In this document: positions 34,361-42,409 of the stretch, piece after piece
Layout: each line of letters starts with the position of its first letter
Position numbering within the stretch: the first letter of the stretch is position 1
DNA from: an uncultured Bacteroidales bacterium
GTDB lineage: Bacteria > Bacteroidota > Bacteroidia > Bacteroidales > Muribaculaceae
Direction of reading: 5' to 3'
Assembly: GCA_902785925.1 (NCBI GenBank)
Contig: CADAAI010000017.1
Span: 1-58,983 of the forward strand
Length of the DNA stretch: 58,983 nucleotides
Made by a program: the position numbers and the translations under genes
Notes under the pieces: model-generated
What the model was told of the DNA's origin: nothing
The model's input: only the letters and a program-made list of their open reading frames with translations
The model's database searches: none

Positions 34361-35227
34361 ATGAAAAATTTATATATATCAAGATATTTTGCACTGGCAA
34401 TTGTGGTACTCACCTCGGCATTAGCAATGAATGCCGAGATTCCGCCACAGCCAAAAAATGCCAACGAGCTCGTCTACGACTATGCCCACGTGATAGACAG
34501 CGCAAACCTCGCAGTAATTAATGACTCACTCAAGAACCTGTATATTTACAACAAGACCCAAGTAGTGGTTTTAACTGTTGAGTCGCTCGACGGCATGGAA
34601 ATTGAGGATTATTGCCAAGAAGTGTTCCAAAAATGGGGCATTGGCGACAAAAAGCTGAACAACGGTGTACTTATCGTTGTAAAACCTAAGACCGAGACAA
34701 GCGGCGGCAAGGTGCGCATCCACACGGGATATGGGGCCGAGGGAGCCTTGCCCGACCTGCTATGCAAGATGATACAGACCGACTCGATGATTCCAGCCTT
34801 TAAGGAAAACAACTACGGACTAGCAATCAAGAAGGCTGTAAACCTTATCACGCCATCGATGAAGGGCGAATATCCTCAAGATGTTGCCTCATTCTTAAAG
34901 GAAAAGCAAGAGGAGAAAAAGCGAGACGCCTGGATTGCAGTAATAGTCTACGGCATACTCTACATCTTGCTTTGTGGCTTGATTTGGTACTTCTTCTTCA
35001 TGCCCACCAAGAATGACTGGTACTCGATAATGGCATCACCACTAATAGCAGCAACTATAACACCTTCGTCAGGAAGGCGTTATAGCGGTGGTTCTAGTGG
35101 TTCTAGCTGGAGTTCTGGCAGGAGCAGTGGCTCTAGTTGGAGTTCTGGTTCTAGCTCAAGTAGTTCCAGCAGTTGGAGTTGGGGTGGCGGCTCTAGCGGC
35201 GGTGGCGGTGCGAGCAGTTCGTGGTAA
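34361..35227 (+). CDS. TPM-domain protein with Ser/Gly-rich C-terminus
   Basis: A 288-residue protein with a signal sequence (about residues 1-25), a TPM domain (about 35-175; TQVVVLTVESLDGMEIEDY, then KWGIGDKKLNNGVLIVV and the conserved RIHTGYGAEGALPD), one membrane helix (about 190-213), and a Ser/Gly-rich tail that ends SGGGGASSSW. TPM domains are found in acid phosphatases and membrane-protein repair factors (YgcG/Psb32); the enzyme activity in bacteria is uncertain. The tail of glycine-rich repeats with a terminal SSSW is shared with the next gene. Confidence 0.88.
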   Translation: MKNLYISRYFALAIVVLTSALAMNAEIPPQPKNANELVYDYAHVIDSANLAVINDSLKNLYIYNKTQVVVLTVESLDGMEIEDYCQEVFQKWGIGDKKLNNGVLIVVKPKTETSGGKVRIHTGYGAEGALPDLLCKMIQTDSMIPAFKENNYGLAIKKAVNLITPSMKGEYPQDVASFLKEKQEEKKRDAWIAVIVYGILYILLCGLIWYFFFMPTKNDWYSIMASPLIAATITPSSGRRYSGGSSGSSWSSGRSSGSSWSSGSSSSSSSSWSWGGGSSGGGGASSSW

Positions 35228-35232
35228 TCAAT
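35195..35232. repeat. 38-bp near-identical tail repeat, copy 1
   Basis: This run from AGCGGCGGTGGCGGTGCGAG to the TAATCAAT after the TPM stop matches 36238-36275 with a single mismatch (G here, T there). It encodes the shared GGGGASSSW tail. Confidence 0.9.
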
Positions 35233-35244
35233 AATTTTCGTTTT

Positions 35245-36270
35245 ATGGATTACTATATAAGCCAAGGTAATGGTCAAAAACAAGGGCCGTTCAAGAAAGA
35301 CAAATTGCTTTCTAATGGGCTAAAGAGCAACACTCTGGTGTGGCGCGAAGGCATGAGTCAATGGATGGCAGCAAATGCTATACCCGAGCTCGCCGACCTG
35401 CTTAACAGCACTATCATTCCTCCTTTGCCTTGCAGTCCCGAACCGTCAAGCCCTCTGCTGCAAGAGATTGAAAGATCAAAAAGAGAGATTGAAGAGCTAC
35501 GCAAACAAGTTAACAAGCTTGACCCAAAAAATCTTGAGAGCTATATTCAAGCTCCAGTAAAGTTCAAGGACAAAACACCTTATGATTTTCCTTGCCCTAC
35601 TTGGACCAAAGAAGCTTGGATAGTGCTCACATGTGTGGCAGGTCACTTCTTCTTAGGCATCACAGGTATTACAAAATTCTTTTACATCTTCTTTGACATT
35701 ATTGGGTTTGTTCTTTGTTTCACCGCCCTTTATATTGGCTCAAAAATTAAGACCTTGAACAAAGTCTCATATGCCGAAAGAACTCCCACACGCGAAAAAG
35801 GAGACAAGTTGGCTCGCATCAATGGATGGCTTGTGAGCATTACAACGCTGATTGGAATGATTGTCATACTTGTTCATACTGGCCTAGACATGTTCGGTGA
35901 AGGAATGGAAACAGGCATCACTTACTCTGTGATTTACATCGGTTTAATGGGACTGTTGTGGTACACAAATTTCAGGCCCATAAAACTCGACAACTATCCC
36001 ATGAAATCCTCTCCTACTTTATCAACCAACGCCAAACAAAAGAAGCTACAAGATGCCGATGAGCTACGATGGCGTCGAGATATGCGCAAACACGGTTTGA
36101 GACCACACGTCGACGGTGATGACGGTAATGACAGTGATGACAGCTACGACAGTGATTTGGATAGCGATAATGACTGGGACTGGGATAGCGACGATGGCTA
36201 CGACAGCAATGACGACTATGACTGGGGTGGCGGCGACAGCGGCGGTGGCGGTGCTAGCAGTTCGTGGTAA
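35245..36270 (+). CDS. GYF_2-domain protein with TPM-like tail (chimera)
   Basis: The 341-residue protein starts with a GYF_2 domain (MDYYISQGNGQKQGPFKKDK) and continues through a short coil and two membrane segments that align with the first GYF protein (KIKTLNKVSYAER with KLNKISYKKD). After about residue 225 it aligns instead with the TPM protein: a last helix (YSVIYIGLMGLLWY with YGILYILLCGLIWY), LDNYPMKSSP with NDWYSIMASP, and the tail GGGDSGGGGASSSW. A long acidic stretch (DSDDSYDSDLDSDNDWDWDS) replaces the serine-rich part. An in-frame GTG at 35221 belongs to the TPM stop region and is rejected. Its stop overlaps ribD by 17 bases. Confidence 0.8.
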   Translation: MDYYISQGNGQKQGPFKKDKLLSNGLKSNTLVWREGMSQWMAANAIPELADLLNSTIIPPLPCSPEPSSPLLQEIERSKREIEELRKQVNKLDPKNLESYIQAPVKFKDKTPYDFPCPTWTKEAWIVLTCVAGHFFLGITGITKFFYIFFDIIGFVLCFTALYIGSKIKTLNKVSYAERTPTREKGDKLARINGWLVSITTLIGMIVILVHTGLDMFGEGMETGITYSVIYIGLMGLLWYTNFRPIKLDNYPMKSSPTLSTNAKQKKLQDADELRWRRDMRKHGLRPHVDGDDGNDSDDSYDSDLDSDNDWDWDSDDGYDSNDDYDWGGGDSGGGGASSSW

Positions 36271-36275
36271 TCAAT
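36238..36275. repeat. 38-bp near-identical tail repeat, copy 2
   Basis: Matches 35195-35232 except T at 36255 (G in copy 1). That base creates the reverse-strand TAG stop of ribD at 36254-36256 and is silent in the GYF reading frame (GCT vs GCG, both Ala). Confidence 0.9.
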
Positions 36276-37300
36276 GAGTTCTTATCTATCAGTTTTGTAA
36301 TTATGGTATTACCATCTACCTCTTGGTGTGCAACACCGTTAATATTCACTTGAGGTGCTTTGATGCCTCCGCCCAATGTGACGGGTGCTATTTCTATACG
36401 CATCTCGTTCCAAATGTCAGCGGCAATCAGTTGCTGAAGCACATTAGCCCCACCTTCGACAATCACACTAGTTATGCCTCTACGATATAGGTCACGCAAC
36501 CAGGATTCAGGTTGAGTTGTGTCGAGTTTTGCCCATTCCACGCAACCCTCAACACCTTCCTTTTTCCCGTTATAAATCAACGTTCTGCCCCCATCTGTAA
36601 GCAGTTTACAATCGTTGGGGATTGACAAGTTGCGGTCGAGCACAACACGCAAGGGAGAGTTGCCACTCCAATGGCGAGTGTTGAGCGATGGATTATCAAT
36701 TTTCACTGTGCCAGCTCCCACCACAATAGCATCGGCAAACGAGCGCTCACGATGCACGAGCGACAGAGAGAGTGCAGTGCTGAAACGCACTGTTCCATCT
36801 TCATTAGCAATAAACTCATCAGCACTCTGAGCCCACTTGAGCTGCACCCATGGCATGCCATTGGTATGAGCAGTGAAAAAACGACAATTTAGGTCACGGC
36901 ACTCAGCTTCAAGCACTCCAACAACAACCTCGGCTCCAGCCCTTCTAAGCATCGCCACACCACGTCCACTCACTTTTTCAAATGGGTCGAGCGTGCCCAC
37001 TACTATGCGCTTGACACCCTTCTCTATCAGGAGTTTGGCGCATGGAGGCGTTTTCCCATAATGAGAGCAAGGCTCTAGGGTTACATAGATAGTGCTCTCG
37101 GGCAGAAGCGACTGATCTTCAACGCTATCTATAGCATTAACCTCGGCATGTGCCTTGCCACAACAGCGATGGAAACCCTCACCTATTATCATACCATTGT
37201 GCACAACCACAGCACCCACCATGGGATTAGGTGAAGTGTGACCGCTACCCTGCTTTGCCAGCTGCAAGGCCCGGCGCATATATTTCTCGTCGTTATTCAT
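36254..37300 (-). CDS. ribD: bifunctional riboflavin deaminase/reductase
   Basis: RibD carries out the deamination and NADPH reduction steps of riboflavin synthesis in the cytosol. The N-terminal deaminase (about 1-145) has the zinc site H51-A-E53 (GKAHAEVNAI) and PCSHYGKTPPC (Cys78, Cys87). The C-terminal reductase (about 150-340) has WAQSADEF, VGAGTVKIDNP, LDRNLSIP and VEGGANVLQQ. The 348-residue length is normal. Its last six codons overlap the end of the GYF/TPM-tail gene, convergent, inside the shared tail repeat. The DUF2284 gene is 32 bases upstream and may share a transcript. Confidence 0.95.
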   Translation of the reverse strand: MNNDEKYMRRALQLAKQGSGHTSPNPMVGAVVVHNGMIIGEGFHRCCGKAHAEVNAIDSVEDQSLLPESTIYVTLEPCSHYGKTPPCAKLLIEKGVKRIVVGTLDPFEKVSGRGVAMLRRAGAEVVVGVLEAECRDLNCRFFTAHTNGMPWVQLKWAQSADEFIANEDGTVRFSTALSLSLVHRERSFADAIVVGAGTVKIDNPSLNTRHWSGNSPLRVVLDRNLSIPNDCKLLTDGGRTLIYNGKKEGVEGCVEWAKLDTTQPESWLRDLYRRGITSVIVEGGANVLQQLIAADIWNEMRIEIAPVTLGGGIKAPQVNINGVAHQEVDGNTIITKLIDKNSLITTNC

Positions 37301-37332
37301 TGCAATGCAGAATCACGCTATTTCTAAAAACA

Positions 37333-37899
37333 CTACCACTCTGGGTTTTCGCCATTGAAAAACAGTCCACAGACTAGCGTGAGGTAACGTGGAATGTTCT
37401 TGTCACGGCTCCACACCATGTCGATGCCAAGAAGCTGACTAGCCGTCTCACTAACGTTGAAACCGTAGGCCTCAAGTGATGGGCGCACCACGTCGGGGTG
37501 ACGACACGGTTTGCCTTGCTTGCGTGCACATGGAGCATTGCCACATCGCTCGCACTTGCCCACAAAACCAAAAGCAAAACCGTCCTTCTCGTGCTCAAGG
37601 TCAAGAAGACGACTATTTAGCCGTTCTAGCTCAGGGCGCATCAAGTCATAGACCTGCTCCATGGGCATCCTATAGTCATGAGGTGTGATTTTCACCCCAA
37701 TTATCATCACCTTTTCATAGGGCAGCAAGTCCTGCAATGTGTCGTGGTCAAAAGGCGGGCATCCCCAACGGTTGCCATAATTGGGACAAGCGCGACAACA
37801 TTCCTCAAAAGTAGTCACATCGCGAAACTCTCTCACATAGCGGTCGCGGGCAACAACTGCCACCACCTGCTCGGCATCATATTTTTTCTCGCCAACCAT
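37333..37899 (-). CDS. DUF2284 metal-binding protein
   Basis: A 188-residue Cys-rich protein of the DUF2284 family: CCRACPNYGNRWGCPPFD (residues about 33-50), then CERCGNAPCARKQGKPCRHP (about 115-134), as paired Cys clusters that should bind a metal or Fe-S cluster. It has no signal peptide. The function of the family is unknown; it is often near corrinoid or redox genes, which are not seen here. A -7 element (TACCTTTG, reverse strand) at 37925-37932 gives a leader of about 25 bases, and ribD is probably co-transcribed. Confidence 0.88.
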   Translation of the reverse strand: MVGEKKYDAEQVVAVVARDRYVREFRDVTTFEECCRACPNYGNRWGCPPFDHDTLQDLLPYEKVMIIGVKITPHDYRMPMEQVYDLMRPELERLNSRLLDLEHEKDGFAFGFVGKCERCGNAPCARKQGKPCRHPDVVRPSLEAYGFNVSETASQLLGIDMVWSRDKNIPRYLTLVCGLFFNGENPEW

Positions 37900-37932
37900 A
37901 ACAAAAGACTATTATATCGTCATACAAAGGTA

Positions 37933-38170
37933 ATGAATATTTTTTAATCTATTGGCTATAGACACTATATATTAAAAGGTGTATAGCAAAAAAGTAGCAA
38001 GTAACAATAACAAATAGCAAGTGTTAGGGATTAGTAAAAAAAGAAAAATCATAAATGAAAAATGGACCACGGGACTAGTTAATAAAATTAACTATTACTC
38101 CTTTGGTCAGTTAATGAGTGTATTGTTGTGTTAAACTATGTGTAATTAATTTAAGTTATAATAATTATTA
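37933..38170. repeat. AT-rich gap with short degenerate repeats
   Basis: No gene is visible. The stretch contains loose repeats (AAGTAGCAAGTAACAATAAC and TAGCAAGTGTTAG around 37992-38027) and leads to the promoter of the kinase-like gene, TAATTTTG near 38172-38179. Confidence 0.4.
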
Positions 38171-38238
38171 CTAATTTTGCACCCGAAATTAAATTAATAG
38201 TTTTTTAAAGTACTTCTTTAAATTCACAACAATAGTAA

Positions 38239-39108
38239 ATGAGTGCAAGTCAATTTGCTAAAGTGATTGCCGAGAGTACGTCAACACACTCCGAGTGGAG
38301 CCTCATTGACGGCAACAACGTGGTGGCCCACGCCATCATCTCAGGCATTAATCCTTATTTCCAGACCCGCCGTGAGATAAGTCACATTATCAGGCTTGAA
38401 TTACCTCGCGACTTTTTCAAGCGTAGGTGGGATCGCGTGATGTTTTATGGAGCAGGCTGCTCCACCCCTGAACGAAAGAAAATCGTAGAGCTGTCGCTTG
38501 TTGCGCAGTTCAAGACCCCCGTTACCGTTGAGAGCGACTTAGTGGGTGCTGCCCATGGACTGCTGCAGCACGATGCTGGCCTTGCCTGCATCCTTGGCAC
38601 CGGTTCCAACTCATGCTTTTACGATGGCGAGAAAATCACCAAAAGCGTGTCGCCTGGTGGCTTCATCTTGGGTGACGAAGGCAGTGGCTCTTCGTTGGGC
38701 CGCATATTCATGAGCGATGTTCTTAAAGACTTAGCACCCCGTGAACTCATCGAGGAGTTCTACGCCGTGAACAAGATTACCAAGGCCGATATCATGGACT
38801 CGGTTTACAACAACCCTCACGCCAACAACAATCTGCACAAATACTCATTCTTCCTTGCCGAGCATCTTGAAAATGAGTATGCCCGTGAACTGGTGACCAA
38901 CGAGATCAAGCGATTCTTCGACCGCAACTTATGCCAGTACGACTACAAGGACTATCCAGTGTGTTTTGTTGGCTCGGTGGCAACCCGCTACAGTGAGATA
39001 TTGCTTCAGATTGCCTACAGCTACAACATGAACGTGAAGAAGATTGTTAGCGACTCAATGCCAGGCCTCGTTGCCTACCACTCAATAAACATAGGCTCAG
39101 TACAATAA
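38239..39108 (+). CDS. BadF/BadG-family kinase paralogue with altered phosphate-1 loop
   Basis: The 289-residue ASKHA-fold protein is a paralogue of the MurK-like protein at 54375. Later motifs are kept: YGAGCSTPE, ESDLVGAAHGL, ILGTGSNSCFYDGE, GGFILGDEGSGSSLG. The first phosphate loop, ADCGSTK in MurK, is AESTSTH here, with Asp to Glu12, Gly to Thr14 and Lys to His17. Such a change should weaken or alter ATP binding, so it may be a sugar sensor, a poor kinase or use another donor. It opens the peptidoglycan-salvage locus, and has its own promoter (TAATTTTG, near 38172) and a terminator at 39157. Confidence 0.85.
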   Translation: MSASQFAKVIAESTSTHSEWSLIDGNNVVAHAIISGINPYFQTRREISHIIRLELPRDFFKRRWDRVMFYGAGCSTPERKKIVELSLVAQFKTPVTVESDLVGAAHGLLQHDAGLACILGTGSNSCFYDGEKITKSVSPGGFILGDEGSGSSLGRIFMSDVLKDLAPRELIEEFYAVNKITKADIMDSVYNNPHANNNLHKYSFFLAEHLENEYARELVTNEIKRFFDRNLCQYDYKDYPVCFVGSVATRYSEILLQIAYSYNMNVKKIVSDSMPGLVAYHSINIGSVQ

Positions 39109-39156
39109 TCACACCAGAACACACAATATAGCACTTTTATCTATAACAACAGTAAT

Positions 39157-39190
39157 CCATCAAGCAAGTTTTAAATAATGCGCTTGATGG
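39157..39190 (+). terminator. terminator after the kinase-like gene
   Basis: CCATCAAGC (39157-39165) pairs with GCTTGATGG (39182-39190), followed by GTTTTTGTTG. Confidence 0.85.
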
Positions 39191-39314
39191 GTTTTTGTTG
39201 TGCCGCCTACCCGTTTTAGTGTTTATTTTTCTAAATTTTAGTTTATAATCTATAAATAAAAAGCAATTATGAAAAATGAACATTTTTTTTGTTTTTTATT
39301 CGGAATCTTTGTTG

Positions 39315-39322
39315 TAAATTTG
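39315..39322 (+). promoter_or_regulatory. -7 element of the amidase-led operon
   Basis: TAAATTTG, about 35 bases before the ATG at 39357. It lies after the kinase-like gene's terminator and probably drives the long gene run that follows. Confidence 0.5.
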
Positions 39323-39356
39323 TGAACTTAAGTTTGCGAATAAAATATCCAACAAT

Positions 39357-42300
39357 ATGATAAACAGAAAAAAAACATCACTACTGGCTTGCATAATGGC
39401 CCTAGTGGCAACATTCAGCGTTCAAGCCATCGAGATTGAAGGTCCTGAGAAAGATAACATCCAGAAACTTGTGGCAGCATTACTGCCCGAGCACATGGGT
39501 ATCGGCACCCCAAAAGCCAAGACCGTTGAGATAGTTGACGACTCCATCAAGGTAGACTTGAGCGAGAACTTTGGTGACGTGCCCTTTACGCGAGAGAGCA
39601 TCGGGCAGCTCAAGAACGACATCAAGACCGCCTTAGGCGATGAGCACATCGACAAGCAAGTGTACCTCACAATTGCTGGTAACGACATTGAGAACTATTT
39701 CTCAGAGTTTGAGAGCAGCTACCAACGCAAGCACAATGCCTTTGTCACCCCTGCCGACGAAAACCGTCACTACGCAAAGGGACTTGATGGCAACATCTTG
39801 GCAGTGTGGCCCAGCCACGGCTGGTATTTCGAGCCTTACCTAAACCGCTGGGAATGGCAGCGCGCCCGCATGTTCCAAACCGTTGAAGACATGTACACCC
39901 ACAGCTACATGATACCCTTTATCATGCCAATGCTTGAGAATGCCGGCGCCTATGTGTGGGACGCCCGTGAGCGCGACACCCACAACTTTGGAGCTGTCGT
40001 TGACAACGACGGCGGCCATGCCCAGAAAGGTTACCACGAGAACAACGGAAAGAAAAAATGGAAAAACGGCGAGGGCAAGGGCTTTGCCTACCACCGTAGC
40101 GAATATAAAGACTTCGAGAACCCATTTGAAGAAGGTTCTTACCGCATGGTTGAGACCGAGACCGGTCAGCACAAGCTCGCTCAAGCCTCTTGGGACGTTG
40201 ATATGCCCGAGGCTGGCAAGTTTGCCATCTACGTGAGCTACAAGTCGCTCCCCAACAGCGCCCATGACGCCACCTACACCATCAACAGCCTTGAAGGCAG
40301 CCAGAAGTTTGTCGTTGACCAAACGATGGCTGGAGGTGTGTGGGTTTATCTTGGTTCGTTCCAACTTGCCAAAGGCATGAACAAGAGTGTTGTCACTCTC
40401 GACAATCACAGCCGCGACAACAATGCCGTGATCACAGCCGATGCCATCAAGGTGGGCGGTGGTAAAGGTAATATTGTACGCCGCGTGGCATTGCCCACTC
40501 CCGAGAACAAGGCAATAGCCGAAAAGAATGAGGACACCAAGTATCTGGGCAAGGAAGGAATCGACTACCAGTATGTGGGCAGCGGTGACCATCCCTGGTT
40601 CCACCTGGGTTCACGCTACTTCTTACAATGGTCGGGGTTCCCCCACAAAGTGTATTCAACTAGCGATGGCATCAACGACTACGTTGATGATTACCGCAGC
40701 CGCGGTGAGTGGGTCAACTGGCTGGCTGGTGGCAGCGACGTTCTTCCAGGCAAACCTGGCCTAAAAGTTCCCGTTGACGTTTCGTTCTGCCTCCACACTG
40801 ATGCAGGCACTACTCAAAACGATGACATCATAGGTACCCTACTCATTTATTGTACCACCAAGAACGGCAAGAAATTCGGAAAATATGAAAACGGCACTCC
40901 ACGCGAACTGTCGAGGCAGTTTGCCGACATCGTATCGACCGAGGTAGTAAACGACATCCGCGCCAAGTATGAGCCCAACTGGACTCGCCGTGGCATGTGG
41001 GACAAGAGCTACTATGAGGCCCGCGTTCCCGAAGTTCCTGCATTACTTATGGAATTGCTTTCGCACCAGAACTTCGCCGACATGAAATACGGCCTCGATC
41101 CACAGTTCCGCTTCGACGTTAGTCGTTCGATATATAAAGGTATTGCCAAGTTTATCGCCAAGCGTGACCATCGCGAGTGCGTTATTCAACCACTGCCTGT
41201 AAACTCATTTACCATCAACAAACTCAGCGAGACCCTATACATGCTGAACTGGGAGCCCACTCCCGACCCATTGAGCACTAACGCTGATGCCAAACGATAT
41301 ATAGTGCTTGAGCAGGTGGGCCTTGACGGAGGTTTCAAGGAAGTTGATATCGTAGATGAGCCTCACTATTCGGCCTACATTACCGACAACGAGATACACA
41401 GCTACAAGATTGTAGCGATGAACGAGGGCGGTCGCAGCTTCCCCAGCGAGACCCTGTCGATAGGTGTGGCCAAGCATAGCAAAGGCACTGTGATGGTTAT
41501 CAATAACTTTACACGCATCAGTGGTCCAGACTGGTTCGAGAGTGGTGCGATGGCAGGCTTCTACGACAACAAAGACCATGGCGTGCCCTATATGGAGCAA
41601 ATTAACTACCTGGGCTCACAGTTTGAGTTTCGCCGCCACCTACCTTGGCGCGATGACGACGCTCCAGGCTTTGGCGCATGCCGCAGCAACCACGAGACTC
41701 AGAATGTTGCCGGTAACACATTCAACTATCCTTCAATCCACGGCAAGGCAATCATGGAGGCAGGCTACTCGTTCGTGTCATCAAGCGTGAGCGCCCTCGA
41801 CAAGGGCGACGTTGACCTGACCAACTATTGCGCCGTAGACATGATAATGGGTAAGCAGAAAGAGACACCCACCGGACGCGGTGCCAAACCCTCGCGCTAT
41901 AAAGCATTCACACCAGGCATGATGAACGCCTTAACCAACTATACTCGCAATGGCGGAAATGTGCTCATGACTGGTGCCTATGTGGGCAGCGATATATGGG
42001 ACAAGGACAAACCACTGGGCAACGAGAAGAACTTTGCTCAAAACGTGATGGGCTATACTTGGGTTGACGGCCGCGCCACCCTATTAGGTGAGGTCTACAG
42101 CGTGCCCAGCACCTTGAAGATAAGCGACGGTATGGGCCGTCTCACATTCCACAACACCCTGAACAGCGACTTTTATGCTGTAGAGTCGCCAGATGCCATT
42201 AAGGCCAGCGACGACAAGGGAGCCACCATCGTGCGTTACACTGAGAACAACATTCCTGCTGGCATCGCCTCAAGTCGCAATGGCTACAAGACAGTTGTAG

Positions 42301-42386
42301 TTGGCTTCCCATTCGAGACCATCAAGAGCGAGAACGAGCGCAACGAGTTTATGGAGCGCGTGCTCAACTTCTTCGAGAATAAATAA
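39357..42386 (+). CDS. secreted N-acetylmuramoyl-L-alanine amidase-like multidomain protein
   Basis: A 1009-residue secreted protein (signal peptide about residues 1-24). The amidase_3 fold is split: the first half (about 130-215) has the zinc ligand His154 (WPSHGWYF) and Glu166, the second (about 400-600) has HTDAG (His480) and the catalytic Glu566 (LLMELLSH). A golvesin-C-terminal-like beta domain (about 255-370) is inserted between them. An FN3-like domain (about 615-715) and a flavodoxin/ThuA-like C-terminal domain (about 720-1009) follow. Amidases of this class cut stem peptides from MurNAc, which prepares glycan for NamZ. It heads the salvage operon; GT2 genes follow 23 bases later. Confidence 0.85.
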   Translation: MINRKKTSLLACIMALVATFSVQAIEIEGPEKDNIQKLVAALLPEHMGIGTPKAKTVEIVDDSIKVDLSENFGDVPFTRESIGQLKNDIKTALGDEHIDKQVYLTIAGNDIENYFSEFESSYQRKHNAFVTPADENRHYAKGLDGNILAVWPSHGWYFEPYLNRWEWQRARMFQTVEDMYTHSYMIPFIMPMLENAGAYVWDARERDTHNFGAVVDNDGGHAQKGYHENNGKKKWKNGEGKGFAYHRSEYKDFENPFEEGSYRMVETETGQHKLAQASWDVDMPEAGKFAIYVSYKSLPNSAHDATYTINSLEGSQKFVVDQTMAGGVWVYLGSFQLAKGMNKSVVTLDNHSRDNNAVITADAIKVGGGKGNIVRRVALPTPENKAIAEKNEDTKYLGKEGIDYQYVGSGDHPWFHLGSRYFLQWSGFPHKVYSTSDGINDYVDDYRSRGEWVNWLAGGSDVLPGKPGLKVPVDVSFCLHTDAGTTQNDDIIGTLLIYCTTKNGKKFGKYENGTPRELSRQFADIVSTEVVNDIRAKYEPNWTRRGMWDKSYYEARVPEVPALLMELLSHQNFADMKYGLDPQFRFDVSRSIYKGIAKFIAKRDHRECVIQPLPVNSFTINKLSETLYMLNWEPTPDPLSTNADAKRYIVLEQVGLDGGFKEVDIVDEPHYSAYITDNEIHSYKIVAMNEGGRSFPSETLSIGVAKHSKGTVMVINNFTRISGPDWFESGAMAGFYDNKDHGVPYMEQINYLGSQFEFRRHLPWRDDDAPGFGACRSNHETQNVAGNTFNYPSIHGKAIMEAGYSFVSSSVSALDKGDVDLTNYCAVDMIMGKQKETPTGRGAKPSRYKAFTPGMMNALTNYTRNGGNVLMTGAYVGSDIWDKDKPLGNEKNFAQNVMGYTWVDGRATLLGEVYSVPSTLKISDGMGRLTFHNTLNSDFYAVESPDAIKASDDKGATIVRYTENNIPAGIASSRNGYKTVVVGFPFETIKSENERNEFMERVLNFFENK

Positions 42387-42409
42387 TACTGTAATCCCGA
42401 TTATCCACA

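Noticed and set aside
39840..40604. Reverse-strand frame of 254 codons inside the amidase gene
   Set aside because: Antisense of a confidently assigned secreted protein; no motifs or promoter, and the forward frame has zinc-site residues.
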